NCBI RefSeq assembly: GCF_002101555.1
Contig: NZ_LQOL01000074.1
Location: 35,589 to 99,588, forward strand
Direction of reading: 5' to 3'
Source of the DNA: Mycolicibacterium canariasense
GTDB lineage: Bacteria > Actinomycetota > Actinomycetes > Mycobacteriales > Mycobacteriaceae
Length of the DNA: 64,000 nt
The notes under the pieces are model-generated. The model made no database searches. It saw only the letters and a program-made list of their open reading frames with translations, and was not told where the DNA came from. Within the stretch, counting starts at the first letter, position 1. The number at the start of each line of letters is the position of its first letter. The position numbers were made by a program, and so were the translations under genes. This document shows positions 17,301 to 26,254 of the stretch, piece by piece.

Positions 17301-18344
17301 ATGTCAGCGACGATGCGTGCGCAGCGATTTTATGCGGATTCGAAAACCATTGCGGTCGAGGATGTTCCGATACCCGAGCCGGGTCCCGGCGAGGTTCTGG
17401 TCAAGGTCGCGTTCTGCGGTATCTGTCATTCGGACCTGAGCCTGATCAACGGCACCTTCCCGGCCCAGGCACCCGTCGTGACCCAGGGGCACGAGGCTTC
17501 GGGCACCATCGCCAAGCTGGGGCCGGGGGTGACCGGCTGGGCCGAGGGTGATCGCGTGGTGGTGGCGGCGGGCCGGCCCTGTCTGAGCTGCGTGAACTGC
17601 TTGCGCGGTGACCTGAGCAGCTGCCTGCGCATCCGGTTGATGGCGTTCGCCTACGACGGCGCGTGGGCGCAGTACACCGTCGCGCAGGCCTTCGGGCTCA
17701 CCCGGGTCCCCGACAACGTCCCGCTCGAGCAGGCCGCCATCCTCGCCGACGCCGTGTCCACTCCGTTCGGCGCCGTCGTGCGCACCGGCCAGGTGGGTAT
17801 CGGCGAGTCCGTCGGGGTGTGGGGCGTGGGTGGCATCGGCACCCATATCGTGCAGTTGGCCCGGTTGGTCGGCGCGGCGCCCATCATCGCGGTGGACATC
17901 AAACCCGCGGTACTCCAACGCGCCCTGGATCTGGGCGCCGACCACGCGTTCGACGCGCGCGATGAGTCGTTGCGCGACAAGATCATCGATGTCACCGGCG
18001 GCCGCGGTGTGGATGTCGCGTTCGACGCCGTGGGTGTGGCGCAGACGTTCGACCAGGCGTTGGGCGCCCTCACCGTGGGCGGGCGGCTGGTCGGGGTCGG
18101 CATGAGCGCCGACGCCCCGACGATCGGGCCGACGTCGCTGTTCAATCTCACCAAGCGTCAGGTGCGTGGTCACCTCGGGTATCAGAACGCCGATATCGGG
18201 ACCCTGGCCAATCTGGTGTCGCTGGGCCGGCTGGACCTGCACCGGTCGATCAGCGAGATCGTGCCGCTGGAGGATGTCGGCGCGGGCATCGAGAAGCTGG
18301 AGCGCGCCGACGGTGACCCGATCCGAATCCTGGTGCAGCCCTAG
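17301..18344 (+). CDS. Zinc-dependent alcohol dehydrogenase (MDR family)
   Basis: The 347-aa protein starts at ATG 17301 behind GAGGGAG. Catalytic zinc ligands appear in FCGICHSDL and QGHEASG. The structural zinc site is the four-Cys cluster CLSCVNCLRGDLSSC. The Rossmann motif is GVWGVGGIGTHIVQ followed by 'IIAVDIKPAVL', whose Asp suggests NAD rather than NADP. It should oxidise an alcohol. It is divergent from the SRPBCC gene (28 bp) and shares a CTAG stop overlap with the convergent dehydrogenase. Confidence 0.88.
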   Translation: MSATMRAQRFYADSKTIAVEDVPIPEPGPGEVLVKVAFCGICHSDLSLINGTFPAQAPVVTQGHEASGTIAKLGPGVTGWAEGDRVVVAAGRPCLSCVNCLRGDLSSCLRIRLMAFAYDGAWAQYTVAQAFGLTRVPDNVPLEQAAILADAVSTPFGAVVRTGQVGIGESVGVWGVGGIGTHIVQLARLVGAAPIIAVDIKPAVLQRALDLGADHAFDARDESLRDKIIDVTGGRGVDVAFDAVGVAQTFDQALGALTVGGRLVGVGMSADAPTIGPTSLFNLTKRQVRGHLGYQNADIGTLANLVSLGRLDLHRSISEIVPLEDVGAGIEKLERADGDPIRILVQP

Positions 18345-19468
18345 CTCAGATGCGGCGCGGCTCGGGCCGCGACGAACGGCAGGTCCAGGTAGGTGGCGAC
18401 GCCCGGCGGCGCGGCGCATACCGCGGGCACCGAGTTGACGCAGTGCGCCGCGGTGCCCACCACACCGGGCTCGGCGGAGCCGACGATCGAACCGTGGTCG
18501 GCGGAGTCGACGATCGAACCGTGGTCGGCGGAGCCGACGATCGAACCGGGGCCCACCTCGTCACCCGGCTCGCCCTGGAATCCGCGCACCACCACGGTGA
18601 AGTCCGGATTGCCGCGCACGGCCATTTCGTAGCGCTGCCCCTCCGGGCCGAAAGTCCATGCGGGATCGAGGTTTTCCTCACCCATCAGCCAATTCACGGT
18701 GATCCGCACGACGGGTTCGCCGTCGACCTGCGCCTCCCAGTGGAACCGGCGGGCGGCGACCTGGCCTGGTGCGATGTCGCCGATCGGCGACGGGATGGGC
18801 GCGGTGGCGACCGCGACCTCCTGGGCGGTGACCACCCGCGGATCGGCCCGGAAACCGAGCTTGTCGGTGCACATCCGGACGGCCTGGATGAAACCGCCGT
18901 CGAGCATCTTCTGCATGGGCCCGCTCATCGCCTTGTCCGGGGTGTCCCCGAAACCCATCACGTGCCGCAGCACGTCGGGTGCGTGGTAGGTGCGCAGGTC
19001 GGAGAACTCCTCGGCCCGAACAAAAGTCACCCCGGTGGACAGCACCGACAACAACAGCGGGAACTTCTCGCTGAATCCGCCGGGGGCGATGCCGGTGCCG
19101 TGCAGCGTCACCCCGCCGGCCAGGGCCGCCTCGCGCAGGGGCGCAGCTTGTTTCGCGCTGGGGTACAGCCAACCGACCGGTGTCACGACGTTCTTCCCCG
19201 ACCGCAGCAGCGCGGCCACCTCGTCGGGATCGGGCAGCAGCGGCGCATAGATGACGGCGTCGGCGTCCAGCGCGAGGATGTCCGCGGCGCTGTTGGTGGC
19301 GAACACCCCGAGTGGGCCGGTGCCGATGATGTCCCCGACATCCCGGCCGTTCTTGGCCGCGCTGTGCACCCACGCCCCGGCGAGCTCGAGTTCGGGATGT
19401 TCGAGGATGCCTTTGATGGCCGCAATACCCACCCCTCCGGTGGCCCACTGCACCACGCGCAACGCCAT
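18341..19468 (-). CDS. Dihydrodipicolinate-reductase-like NAD(P)H dehydrogenase (Rv1059 type)
   Basis: A 375-aa protein starting at ATG 19468. It has an N-terminal Rossmann segment VVQWATGGVGIAAIKGIL and 'YAPLLPDPDEVAALLRSGKNVVTPVGW', the pattern of mycobacterial dihydrodipicolinate-reductase-like proteins such as Rv1059. The physiological substrate is unknown. Near the C-terminus a 9-residue unit (core GSIVGSADH) is repeated three times. A KstR-type palindrome lies 27 bp upstream of the start, suggesting induction with the steroid-degradation regulon (inference). Confidence 0.82.
   Translation of the reverse strand: MALRVVQWATGGVGIAAIKGILEHPELELAGAWVHSAAKNGRDVGDIIGTGPLGVFATNSAADILALDADAVIYAPLLPDPDEVAALLRSGKNVVTPVGWLYPSAKQAAPLREAALAGGVTLHGTGIAPGGFSEKFPLLLSVLSTGVTFVRAEEFSDLRTYHAPDVLRHVMGFGDTPDKAMSGPMQKMLDGGFIQAVRMCTDKLGFRADPRVVTAQEVAVATAPIPSPIGDIAPGQVAARRFHWEAQVDGEPVVRITVNWLMGEENLDPAWTFGPEGQRYEMAVRGNPDFTVVVRGFQGEPGDEVGPGSIVGSADHGSIVDSADHGSIVGSAEPGVVGTAAHCVNSVPAVCAAPPGVATYLDLPFVAARAAPHLS
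18471..18551. repeat. 27-bp tandem repeat (3 copies) inside the Rv1059-like gene
   Basis: Units start at 18471, 18498 and 18525 and differ by one or a few bases (core CGACGATCGAACCG). The unit is in frame and encodes nine residues. It is the second coding minisatellite in the window and lies outside the conserved fold, so copy number could vary without breaking the enzyme. Confidence 0.9.
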
Positions 19469-19494
19469 TGTCGCTCCCTTCCCAGCGCAAGAAC

Positions 19495-19508
19495 TAGAAC
19501 ACGTTCTA
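19495..19508. promoter_or_regulatory. KstR-type operator
   Basis: TAGAACACGTTCTA is a perfect 14-bp palindrome that fits the established KstR consensus TNNAACNNGTTNNA. It lies between the divergent Rv1059-like dehydrogenase (27 bp from its ATG) and the EmbR-like regulator (about 37 bp from its start), so it could repress either. KstR controls cholesterol and steroid catabolism in mycobacteria. Confidence 0.7.
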
Positions 19509-19545
19509 CCACCTTTCGGCGCGCTGCCCGGCACAATGACCCGTG

Positions 19546-20679
19546 ATGACCAACGGCCTGGACTTCGGTGTGCTCGGCCCGTTGCAGGTGACCGTCGACG
19601 GCAGACCGCTACCGTTGGGGACCCCGAAGCAGCGGGCCGTACTGGCGTTGCTGGTGATGAGCCGCAATCGCCCGGTCAGCGGCGATGCGCTGGTCACCGC
19701 GGCATGGGAGCAGTTCCCGCCGCCGGAGCCGAAAGCCAGCCTGCATTCCTACATCTCCAATCTGCGCAAGCTCATCTCCGGCACCGGGGCCGACGGTCGT
19801 GCCGTGCTGGCCAGCGCGGCACCGGGATACCGGCTGGCCGTCGACGACGCGAACTGCGATATCGGCCGGTTCATCGCTGCCAAGGGCGCGGGCGTGCAGG
19901 CCGCCGCGGCCGGGCAGTTCGAACAGGCCAGCAACCACCTGTCCACGGCCCTGGCGCAGTGGCGCGGCCCGGTGCTCGACGATCTGCGCGACTTCGAGTT
20001 CGTCGACCCCTTCGCCACCGCACTGGTGGAGGACAAGGTGGTGGCACACACCGCCCACGCCGAGGCCGAAATCGCTTGTAACCGTGCGTTTACCATCATC
20101 GGCGGGCTGGAGTCACTGGTTGTCGAATACCCGTACCGCGAGCCGTTGTGGGCGCAGCTCATCACGGCCTACTACCTCAGCGATCGGCAGTCCGACGCGC
20201 TGGATGCCTACCAGCGCCTCAAGACGACGTTGGCCGACGATCTGGGTATCGACCCCAGCCCGACGGTCCGTTCGCTGCACGAGCGGATCTTGCGGCAGGA
20301 ACCGCTCAACGTCCGGCAGGCGGCACGGACCACGGCCGTGCACAAGATCAACAACCTCGACCTGCGCACCGCGGTCGGGGTGCAGACGGTTGCGGCACAG
20401 ATCCGCTCGCTGTCCGGGCGGGTCCACCCGCTGGTGGCGGCCGCTACCCGCATCGGCCGGCTGCCGGACAACGACATCGTGCTCGACCAGCCGAATGTGA
20501 GTCGCCACCACGCGGTCATCATCGACACCGGGACCAGTTTCGTCATCACCGACCTGCGCTCGGCCAACGGTGTGGAGGTGGGCGGGCAGCGCATCCGCGG
20601 CACCGCCACGCTCGACGACGGCGACCGGTTCCGCATCTGCGAGCACGAGTTCGTGTTCGAGATCGTCCGCCCCGGCTGA
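19546..20679 (+). CDS. EmbR-like transcriptional regulator (OmpR-type HTH, BTAD, FHA)
   Basis: A 377-aa protein (an in-frame GTG lies one codon earlier). Residues ~5-95 form a winged-helix DNA-binding domain, ~100-250 the bacterial transcriptional activation domain with TPR-like helices ('YPYREPLWAQLITAYYLSDRQSDALDAYQRLK'), and ~300-370 an FHA domain with core motifs RIGR...NVSRHHAVI...DLRSANGVEVG. FHA domains bind phosphothreonine, so the kinase encoded 71 bp downstream is the expected partner, as with EmbR and PknH of M. tuberculosis. Targets here are unknown; the ortholog of embR itself is not claimed. Confidence 0.88.
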   Translation: MTNGLDFGVLGPLQVTVDGRPLPLGTPKQRAVLALLVMSRNRPVSGDALVTAAWEQFPPPEPKASLHSYISNLRKLISGTGADGRAVLASAAPGYRLAVDDANCDIGRFIAAKGAGVQAAAAGQFEQASNHLSTALAQWRGPVLDDLRDFEFVDPFATALVEDKVVAHTAHAEAEIACNRAFTIIGGLESLVVEYPYREPLWAQLITAYYLSDRQSDALDAYQRLKTTLADDLGIDPSPTVRSLHERILRQEPLNVRQAARTTAVHKINNLDLRTAVGVQTVAAQIRSLSGRVHPLVAAATRIGRLPDNDIVLDQPNVSRHHAVIIDTGTSFVITDLRSANGVEVGGQRIRGTATLDDGDRFRICEHEFVFEIVRPG

Positions 20680-20749
20680 GCTTCCGCTGTGCGCGTTGCG
20701 GCCACCCATTAGGGTGTTGGGCCTGCGAACGTAGAGGAGCGAGGCAGAC

Positions 20750-22393
20750 ATGACCGGGCCGACTTCGCGCGAGGGCACCCAGTTCGGCCCCTACCGGTTG
20801 CGGCGGCTCATCGGGCGCGGTGGCATGGGTGAGGTCTACGAGGCCGAGGACACCGTCAAGGACCGCATCGTCGCGCTGAAACTGTTGCCCGAAGGCGTCT
20901 CTCACGACCCGGTGTTCCGCAAACGGCTGCAGCGCGAAGCGCATTCGGCCGGGCGTCTGCAGGAGCCGCACGTGGTGCCGATCCACGACTACGGCGAGAT
21001 CGACGGCGTGCTGTACGTCGACATGCGCATGATCAACGGTCACGACCTGCGCAAGCTGCTCAAGGCGTCGGGCCCGATGCCGCCGGCGCGCGCCGTCGCC
21101 ATCATCGGCCAGGTGGCCTCCGCGCTGGATGCCGCCCACGAGAGCGGCATCATGCACCGCGACGTCAAGCCGGAGAACATCCTGATCACCCGGGACGACT
21201 TCGCCTACCTGGTGGACTTCGGGATCGCCAATGCGGCCAGCGACGAGAAGCTGACCGAACTGGGCACCGCGGTGGGCACCTACGCCTACATGGCCCCGGA
21301 ACGGTTCACCAGCGGTGCGGTGACCCATCGCGCCGACGTGTACGCCTTGACCTGCGTGCTGCACGAATGCCTCACCGGTGGGCAGCCGTTCCCGGGCGAC
21401 AGCGTCAGCATGGTGATCACCGCCCACCTGATGAACCCGGTCCCGGCGCCCAGCACCATCCGGCCCGGGATTCCCACCGCATTCGACGCCGTGATCGCCC
21501 GCGGGATGGCCAAGAAACCCGAGGACCGGTTCGCCACCGCCGGTGAGCTGGCCGCCGCTGCGACCGAGGCGCTGAGCACGCGGGACCAGACACAGGCGGC
21601 CGACATCGTGGCGCGCGGTGAGGCCGCCACCCGGCCCGCGCCGCGGTTCGGCGCCCCTCCCGGTGCGACGCCGGCGCCCTACCCCAGCAGCCCACCGCCC
21701 GGCCGCTTCTACACACCGCCGCCGAGTGGTCCGACCTGGAACCAGCCCCCGCCCAGCGCGCCCGGCCCCCGCAAGAAGACCACCTGGGTACCCATCGCGG
21801 CCGCCGCCGGTGTGTTCGTCCTGGTGATCGCCGCGCTCGGGGTGTTCTGGCTGGTCAAACCCGACGACACCACGGCGGCACCGGCGACGAAGGCACCCAC
21901 GTCGACCACGGAACGGGCCGAACCGACCGAGACCACCGAACCCGCCGGGAGCACCGAGCCCGAGAGCCCGGGCACGCTGGAGAACCGGCTGCTGGGGATG
22001 CTGCCCCGCGATTACGCGCCCGGCACCTGCCAGGTGGTGCACCCGCCGGTCACCGGAGCCCTGGCCACCGTGGACTGCGGGCCGGCCACCTCACCGGGCG
22101 GACCGGCCGCGTCGCGGTATTCGTTGTTCGCCGACCAGGGCTCGCTGTCGGGGCACTTCGACGACGCCATCAAGGGCGACTCGGAGCTGCTGCAATGCCC
22201 GGGCAGCGGTATCGACTCGCCGACGACGTGGCATTACACCGACTCCGCGCAGCGGGCCGAGGGCTCCATCGCCTGCGGCACCTACGCCGACGGACCCGAC
22301 ATCACCTGGACCAAGAACTCCGACCTGATGATCGGCAACATCCAGGCACCCGACCTGGAACAGCTGCACCAGTGGTGGCTGGCGTACGGCTGA
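20750..22393 (+). CDS. Transmembrane Ser/Thr protein kinase (PknH/PknF-like)
   Basis: A 547-aa Hanks-type kinase with GAGGAG before ATG 20750. Kinase domain ~15-275: P-loop GRGGMGEVY, catalytic K44 in VALKLL, MHRDVKPEN at ~137, DFGIA at ~155 and APE. A Pro-rich linker leads to one membrane helix (~344-366, VPIAAAAGVFVLVIAALGVFWLV). A Thr-rich stalk and an extracellular domain of ~130 residues with paired cysteines (CQVVHPPV, VDCGPA, LLQCPGS, IACGTYA) follow. This is the sensor-kinase layout of mycobacteria. It probably phosphorylates the FHA regulator next door. The outside ligand is unknown. Confidence 0.9.
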   Translation: MTGPTSREGTQFGPYRLRRLIGRGGMGEVYEAEDTVKDRIVALKLLPEGVSHDPVFRKRLQREAHSAGRLQEPHVVPIHDYGEIDGVLYVDMRMINGHDLRKLLKASGPMPPARAVAIIGQVASALDAAHESGIMHRDVKPENILITRDDFAYLVDFGIANAASDEKLTELGTAVGTYAYMAPERFTSGAVTHRADVYALTCVLHECLTGGQPFPGDSVSMVITAHLMNPVPAPSTIRPGIPTAFDAVIARGMAKKPEDRFATAGELAAAATEALSTRDQTQAADIVARGEAATRPAPRFGAPPGATPAPYPSSPPPGRFYTPPPSGPTWNQPPPSAPGPRKKTTWVPIAAAAGVFVLVIAALGVFWLVKPDDTTAAPATKAPTSTTERAEPTETTEPAGSTEPESPGTLENRLLGMLPRDYAPGTCQVVHPPVTGALATVDCGPATSPGGPAASRYSLFADQGSLSGHFDDAIKGDSELLQCPGSGIDSPTTWHYTDSAQRAEGSIACGTYADGPDITWTKNSDLMIGNIQAPDLEQLHQWWLAYG

Positions 22394-22489
22394 GCGCTGC
22401 CAAGGCTCCACCAAGAATCCTTCAAGACCGCCGTTGGACCCTGAGGTCATCCGGAACGACCGGACCCGACCGCACCAGGAGTTCACCCC

Positions 22490-22831
22490 ATGATCAGCAC
22501 CGTCGCCCGCCCCACTTTCGTCGCCACGATGTCCGGGCTGGTGCTGGGCCTGGCCGCACTGGCCTCGGCCGGTACGGCCAACGCGATCACCTCGCAGACC
22601 GACAGCGCGTTCCTCGACGAGATCGCCAAGGAGGGCATCGCCTACGACTCGGCCACCGACGTCATCGGCAACGCGCGCCAGGTGTGTTCGGAGCTGAAAG
22701 CGGGCGCGACCGGCACCGAGATCGGCATGGACATCCTCGCCCACACCGACCTGACCACCCGGCAGGCCGCCGCCTTCGTCGTCATGTCGATCGACTACTA
22801 CTGCCCGCAGTACACCGACGCGTTCGCCTGA
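22490..22831 (+). CDS. Secreted DUF732-family protein
   Basis: A 113-aa exported protein: signal peptide ending near ASAGTANA, then a helical DUF732 domain with 'DSAFLDEIAKEGI', 'ARQVCSELKAGATG' and 'MSIDYYCPQY', whose two cysteines are typical of the family. Function is unknown. It stands alone between the kinase and the thiolase-like gene, with about 97 bp upstream. Confidence 0.88.
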   Translation: MISTVARPTFVATMSGLVLGLAALASAGTANAITSQTDSAFLDEIAKEGIAYDSATDVIGNARQVCSELKAGATGTEIGMDILAHTDLTTRQAAAFVVMSIDYYCPQYTDAFA

Positions 22832-22884
22832 GAAACCCGCGAAGTATGTTCGATCCCGACCGCAATGAAGCGAAAGGGATCACC

Positions 22885-24075
22885 ATGCCGAATCGTGTTT
22901 TCGTCGTCGGTGTCGGGATGACGAAGTTCGAGAAGCCGGGCGCACGGGAGGGCTGGGACTACCCCGACATGGCCCGCGAGTCCGGCACCAAGGCGCTGGC
23001 CGACGCCGGCATCGACTACACCGAGGTGCAGCAGGGGTACGTCGGGTACTGCTCGGGTGACTCCACCTCGGGCCAGCGGGCCCTCTACGAGCTGGGCATG
23101 ACGGGCATCCCGATCGTCAACGTCAACAACAACTGTTCCACCGGTTCGACCGCGCTCTACCTTGCCGCACAGTCGATTCGGGGCGGTCTGGCCGAATGCG
23201 TCATCGCACTGGGCTTCGAGAAGATGCAGCCCGGCTCCCTGGGTGGCGGGGCGCAGGATCGCGAATCCCCGCTGGGCCGACACGTCAAGGCGCTGGCCGA
23301 GATCGACGAGTTCGGTTTTCCGGTGGCGCCGTGGATGTTCGGCGCGGCCGGGCGCGAGCACATGCGCAAATACGGCAGCACCGCAGAGCATTTCGCGAAG
23401 ATCGGCTACAAGAACCACAAGCATTCGGTGAACAACCCGTACGCGCAGTTCCAGGACGAGTACACCCTGGACGACATCCTGGCCGCGAAGATGATCTCCG
23501 ACCCGTTGACCAAGCTGCAGTGCTCCCCCACCTCCGACGGGTCGGGTGCGGCCATCGTGGCCGGCGAGGCCTTCGTCGACGCGCACGGGTTGGCCGGTCA
23601 GGCCGTGGAGATCGTCGGGCAGGCGATGACCACCGATTTCGCCTCCACGTTCGACGGCAGCGCGGCGAACGTCATCGGCTACGACATGAATGTGCAGGCA
23701 GCCCAACAGGTTTACGATCAGGCTGGCCTCGGCCCGGCGGACTTCCAGGTGATCGAGCTGCACGACTGCTTCTCGGCCAACGAGCTGCTGCTGTACGAGG
23801 CGCTGGGCCTGTGCGGTCCGGGTGAAGCGCCCACCCTGATCGACAACGACGACACCACCTACGGCGGACGGTGGGTGGTCAACCCGTCCGGCGGCCTGAT
23901 CTCCAAGGGCCACCCGCTGGGCGCGACCGGCCTGGCGCAGTGCGCCGAGCTGACCTGGCAGCTGCGCGGCACCGCGGACAAGCGCCAGGTCGACAATGTC
24001 AGCGCGGCGCTGCAGCACAATATCGGGCTCGGCGGTGCGGCGGTGGTCACCGCCTACCAGCGCGCCGAGCGTTAG
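22885..24075 (+). CDS. Lipid-transfer protein/thiolase-fold acetyl-CoA acetyltransferase (Ltp type)
   Basis: A 396-aa SCP-x-type thiolase from ATG 22885 (GAAAGGG upstream). It has the nucleophile Cys in NNNCSTGSTALYLA, 'ELHDCFSANELLLYEALGL' in place of the classical NEAFA, and 'SGGLISKGHPLGATG' with the catalytic His; a final C-terminal GGG-type Cys motif is not classical ('NIGLGGAAVVTAYQ'). Proteins like this include mycobacterial Ltp enzymes used in sterol side-chain removal. With the KstR site at 19.5 kb, a steroid link is possible but unproven. Confidence 0.85.
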   Translation: MPNRVFVVGVGMTKFEKPGAREGWDYPDMARESGTKALADAGIDYTEVQQGYVGYCSGDSTSGQRALYELGMTGIPIVNVNNNCSTGSTALYLAAQSIRGGLAECVIALGFEKMQPGSLGGGAQDRESPLGRHVKALAEIDEFGFPVAPWMFGAAGREHMRKYGSTAEHFAKIGYKNHKHSVNNPYAQFQDEYTLDDILAAKMISDPLTKLQCSPTSDGSGAAIVAGEAFVDAHGLAGQAVEIVGQAMTTDFASTFDGSAANVIGYDMNVQAAQQVYDQAGLGPADFQVIELHDCFSANELLLYEALGLCGPGEAPTLIDNDDTTYGGRWVVNPSGGLISKGHPLGATGLAQCAELTWQLRGTADKRQVDNVSAALQHNIGLGGAAVVTAYQRAER

Positions 24076-24410
24076 GGCTTGCCGCGGCTCGGGGTCTGCT
24101 GGGCCACCCCGTGCCGCAGCGGGCTGGTGGCTTGTGCCGCCGTCGACTCCTGCACCGGCGACCCGCCGGCCGCGCCCTGCACGCGGGGGGCATTCGCCGG
24201 GTTACCCGGCGACGGTTCGGCACCGCCCTCGAGTTCGCGCTGCCGGGCTTCGAGCACCTCTAGCACGGGCACCCGGGCGGCGTGGCCGGCCTCGTGCGTG
24301 AGCACGGCGGTCAGCTCGTCGAGGTCCAGGGCACGGATCCGGTGCCGGAGGTCACCGAGGGACATCTGGTCGTAGTCGGGCAGCGGCAGTTGGGGTTCAT
24401 CGGAGCTCAT
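24072..24410 (-). CDS. Small conserved actinobacterial protein
   Basis: A 112-aa protein. The first ~60 residues ('LPDYDQMSLGDLRHRIRALDLDELTAVLTHEAGHAARVPVLEVLEARQREL' split over helices) form a helical module that recurs in actinobacterial proteins with the pattern PDYD-x-LRHRIR-x-LD. The C-terminal half is Pro/Ala/Gly-rich and probably disordered. Function unknown. Its stop overlaps the convergent thiolase end by 4 bp. Confidence 0.7.
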   Translation of the reverse strand: MSSDEPQLPLPDYDQMSLGDLRHRIRALDLDELTAVLTHEAGHAARVPVLEVLEARQRELEGGAEPSPGNPANAPRVQGAAGGSPVQESTAAQATSPLRHGVAQQTPSRGKP

Positions 24411-24458
24411 GGCTACTGGCGTAGCCGCCGGGCGCCGCGGCTAAACGGGGCGATTTAG

Positions 24459-24493
24459 GCACGTCCTGTAATGGTCAGCGTTACAGAACGTGC
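24459..24493. repeat. Hairpin dyad between fadD14 and the downstream small gene
   Basis: GCACGTCCTGTAA (24459-24471) and TTACAGAACGTGC (24481-24493) pair at 12 of 13 positions around a 9-base loop. It starts 6 bp after the fadD14 stop and lies ~50 bp before the next minus-strand start. There is no T-tract, so it is either a mycobacterial-type terminator or an operator. Confidence 0.55.
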
Positions 24494-24498
24494 ACAAA

Positions 24499-26139
24499 TC
24501 ACAGGATGATGACCTCGTAGACCCCTTCGGCGTGCCGGGCCCGGATGGTCTTCTTGTCGTACTTGCCGACGCTGGTGCGCGGGACCTGCTCGATGAACGT
24601 CCACCGCTCGGGCAGCCACCACCGGACCACCTTGTCCGCCAAGAACTCCCGCAGCTCGGCGGCTTCGGCCGAGGCCCCTTCGTCCAGCACGACGACGGCC
24701 AGCGGACGTTCCTGCCAGCGCTCGTCGGGCACGCCCACCACGGCCGCCTCCAGCACGGCGGGATGCGCGATCAGGTGGTTCTCCAGTTCCACCGACGAGA
24801 TCCATTCCCCGCCGGATTTGATGACATCCTTGGCCCGGTCGGTCAGCGTGACGTAACCATCGGGGTCGATCACGCCGACATCGCCGGTGCGCAGCCAGCC
24901 GCTGTCGAACTTCTCGGCGTCGCGGCCCAGGTAGTAACCCCCGGTGATCCACGGCCCGCGCACCTCCAGCTCACCCACCGCCTTACCGTCGTCGGGCAGC
25001 CGGTTGCCCTCGTCATCGACGATGCGAACCTCGACCCCGCACATCGGCCGGCCCTGGGTGGCGCGCATCTGCCAGTGCCGCTCCTCGGACACCCCGGGCA
25101 GGGGCTTGGCGACGGTGGCCAGCGGCGAGGTCTCGGTCATTCCCCAGGCCTGCTGGATGTAGACGCCGTGGCGCTCCTGGAACGTCCGCATCAACGACAA
25201 CGGCACCGCCGAGCCACCGCAGGCAACCAGGCGCAGCGACGAAATGTCATGGCCGGGAGTCTTTTCCAGGCAATGCATGACGTCGTTCCAGATGGTCGGG
25301 ACCGCTCCGGCCACCGTCGGGCGCCGCGATTCGATCAGCTCGATGAGCGAGGCCCCGTCCAGGAACCGGTCCGGCATGGCCAGGTCGGCGCCGGCCATCA
25401 GCGCGGCGTAGGGCAGTCCCCACGCGTTGGCGTGGAACATCGGCACGATCGGCAGCACCACGTCGCCGGAGCTGACGTCCAGCGCGTTGGCGGTGCACGC
25501 CGTCAGCGCGTGCAGATAACTCGAACGATGGCTGTAGACAACACCTTTCGGATTACCGGTGGTGCCGCTGGTGTAGCACATGGCGGCCGCTGAGTTCTCG
25601 TCGAGCTCGGGCCAGTCGAACTCGGCGGGCTGGCCGGCCAGCAGTTCGTCGTAGCGCACCACCGCCGGCCCGGCCAGCGCGCTGGTGTCCCCGTCGCCGA
25701 CGACGATGACGGTGTGCACGGTGGTCAGCTGCGGCAGCACCGGCGCCAGCAGGGGCAGCAGCGAGGAGTCGGCGATGATCACCCGATCCTCGGCCTCGTT
25801 GGCGATGTAGGCGATCTGCTCGGGCGCCAACCGGATGTTCAGCGTGTGCAGCACGGCGCCCATGGCGGGTACGGCCAGGTACGCGACCAGGTGCTCGGCG
25901 TTGTTCCACTGGAACGTGGCGACCCGCTGGTCACCGGTGATGCCCAGCCCACGCAGGGCGTGCGCCAGCCTGGCGGCCTGTTCGCCGACGTCACGGTAGG
26001 TGAGGCTGCGATGGCCCAGCCCCGATGTCGCCGCCGCTGCGGCTCCGCCCTGTCTCGTGGCGGTGGTGACGACGCGGTCCCCGTTGACGCCGCAGGCGTG
26101 ACGCAGGATCGCGGTGATGGTCAGCGGCCAATTCTGCAT
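24499..26139 (-). CDS. fadD14: Fatty-acid-CoA ligase
   Basis: A ~546-aa ANL-family ligase. It has the AMP-binding P-loop CYTSGTTGNPKGVVYSH, the A5 motif 'YIQQAWGMTETSP', the 'GWLRTGDVG' A7 loop and the C-terminal 'RTSVGKYDKK' lysine motif. It activates a fatty or related carboxylic acid to acyl-CoA. It matches Rv1058 (fadD14), which neighbours Rv1057 and Rv1059 in M. tuberculosis. ATG 26139 is used; an in-frame GTG lies at 26151. Confidence 0.88.
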   Translation of the reverse strand: MQNWPLTITAILRHACGVNGDRVVTTATRQGGAAAAATSGLGHRSLTYRDVGEQAARLAHALRGLGITGDQRVATFQWNNAEHLVAYLAVPAMGAVLHTLNIRLAPEQIAYIANEAEDRVIIADSSLLPLLAPVLPQLTTVHTVIVVGDGDTSALAGPAVVRYDELLAGQPAEFDWPELDENSAAAMCYTSGTTGNPKGVVYSHRSSYLHALTACTANALDVSSGDVVLPIVPMFHANAWGLPYAALMAGADLAMPDRFLDGASLIELIESRRPTVAGAVPTIWNDVMHCLEKTPGHDISSLRLVACGGSAVPLSLMRTFQERHGVYIQQAWGMTETSPLATVAKPLPGVSEERHWQMRATQGRPMCGVEVRIVDDEGNRLPDDGKAVGELEVRGPWITGGYYLGRDAEKFDSGWLRTGDVGVIDPDGYVTLTDRAKDVIKSGGEWISSVELENHLIAHPAVLEAAVVGVPDERWQERPLAVVVLDEGASAEAAELREFLADKVVRWWLPERWTFIEQVPRTSVGKYDKKTIRARHAEGVYEVIIL

Positions 26140-26254
26140 GGTGGAGTACACCGCCGCGATGGTAGCGCCAGCGCGGACGTCACCTGCAACGAATCACCAC
26201 GGTCCGGCGATGTAGTTCACAGCAAGTGTTCATCGATCCGACAGGGGGCGCACC

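Noticed and set aside
18471..18551. CRISPR-like or operator array
   Set aside because: Tandem 27-bp units with no spacers, in frame within a dehydrogenase gene.
20546..22042. 498-codon minus-strand frame
   Set aside because: Antisense to the Ser/Thr kinase, which has complete kinase motifs.
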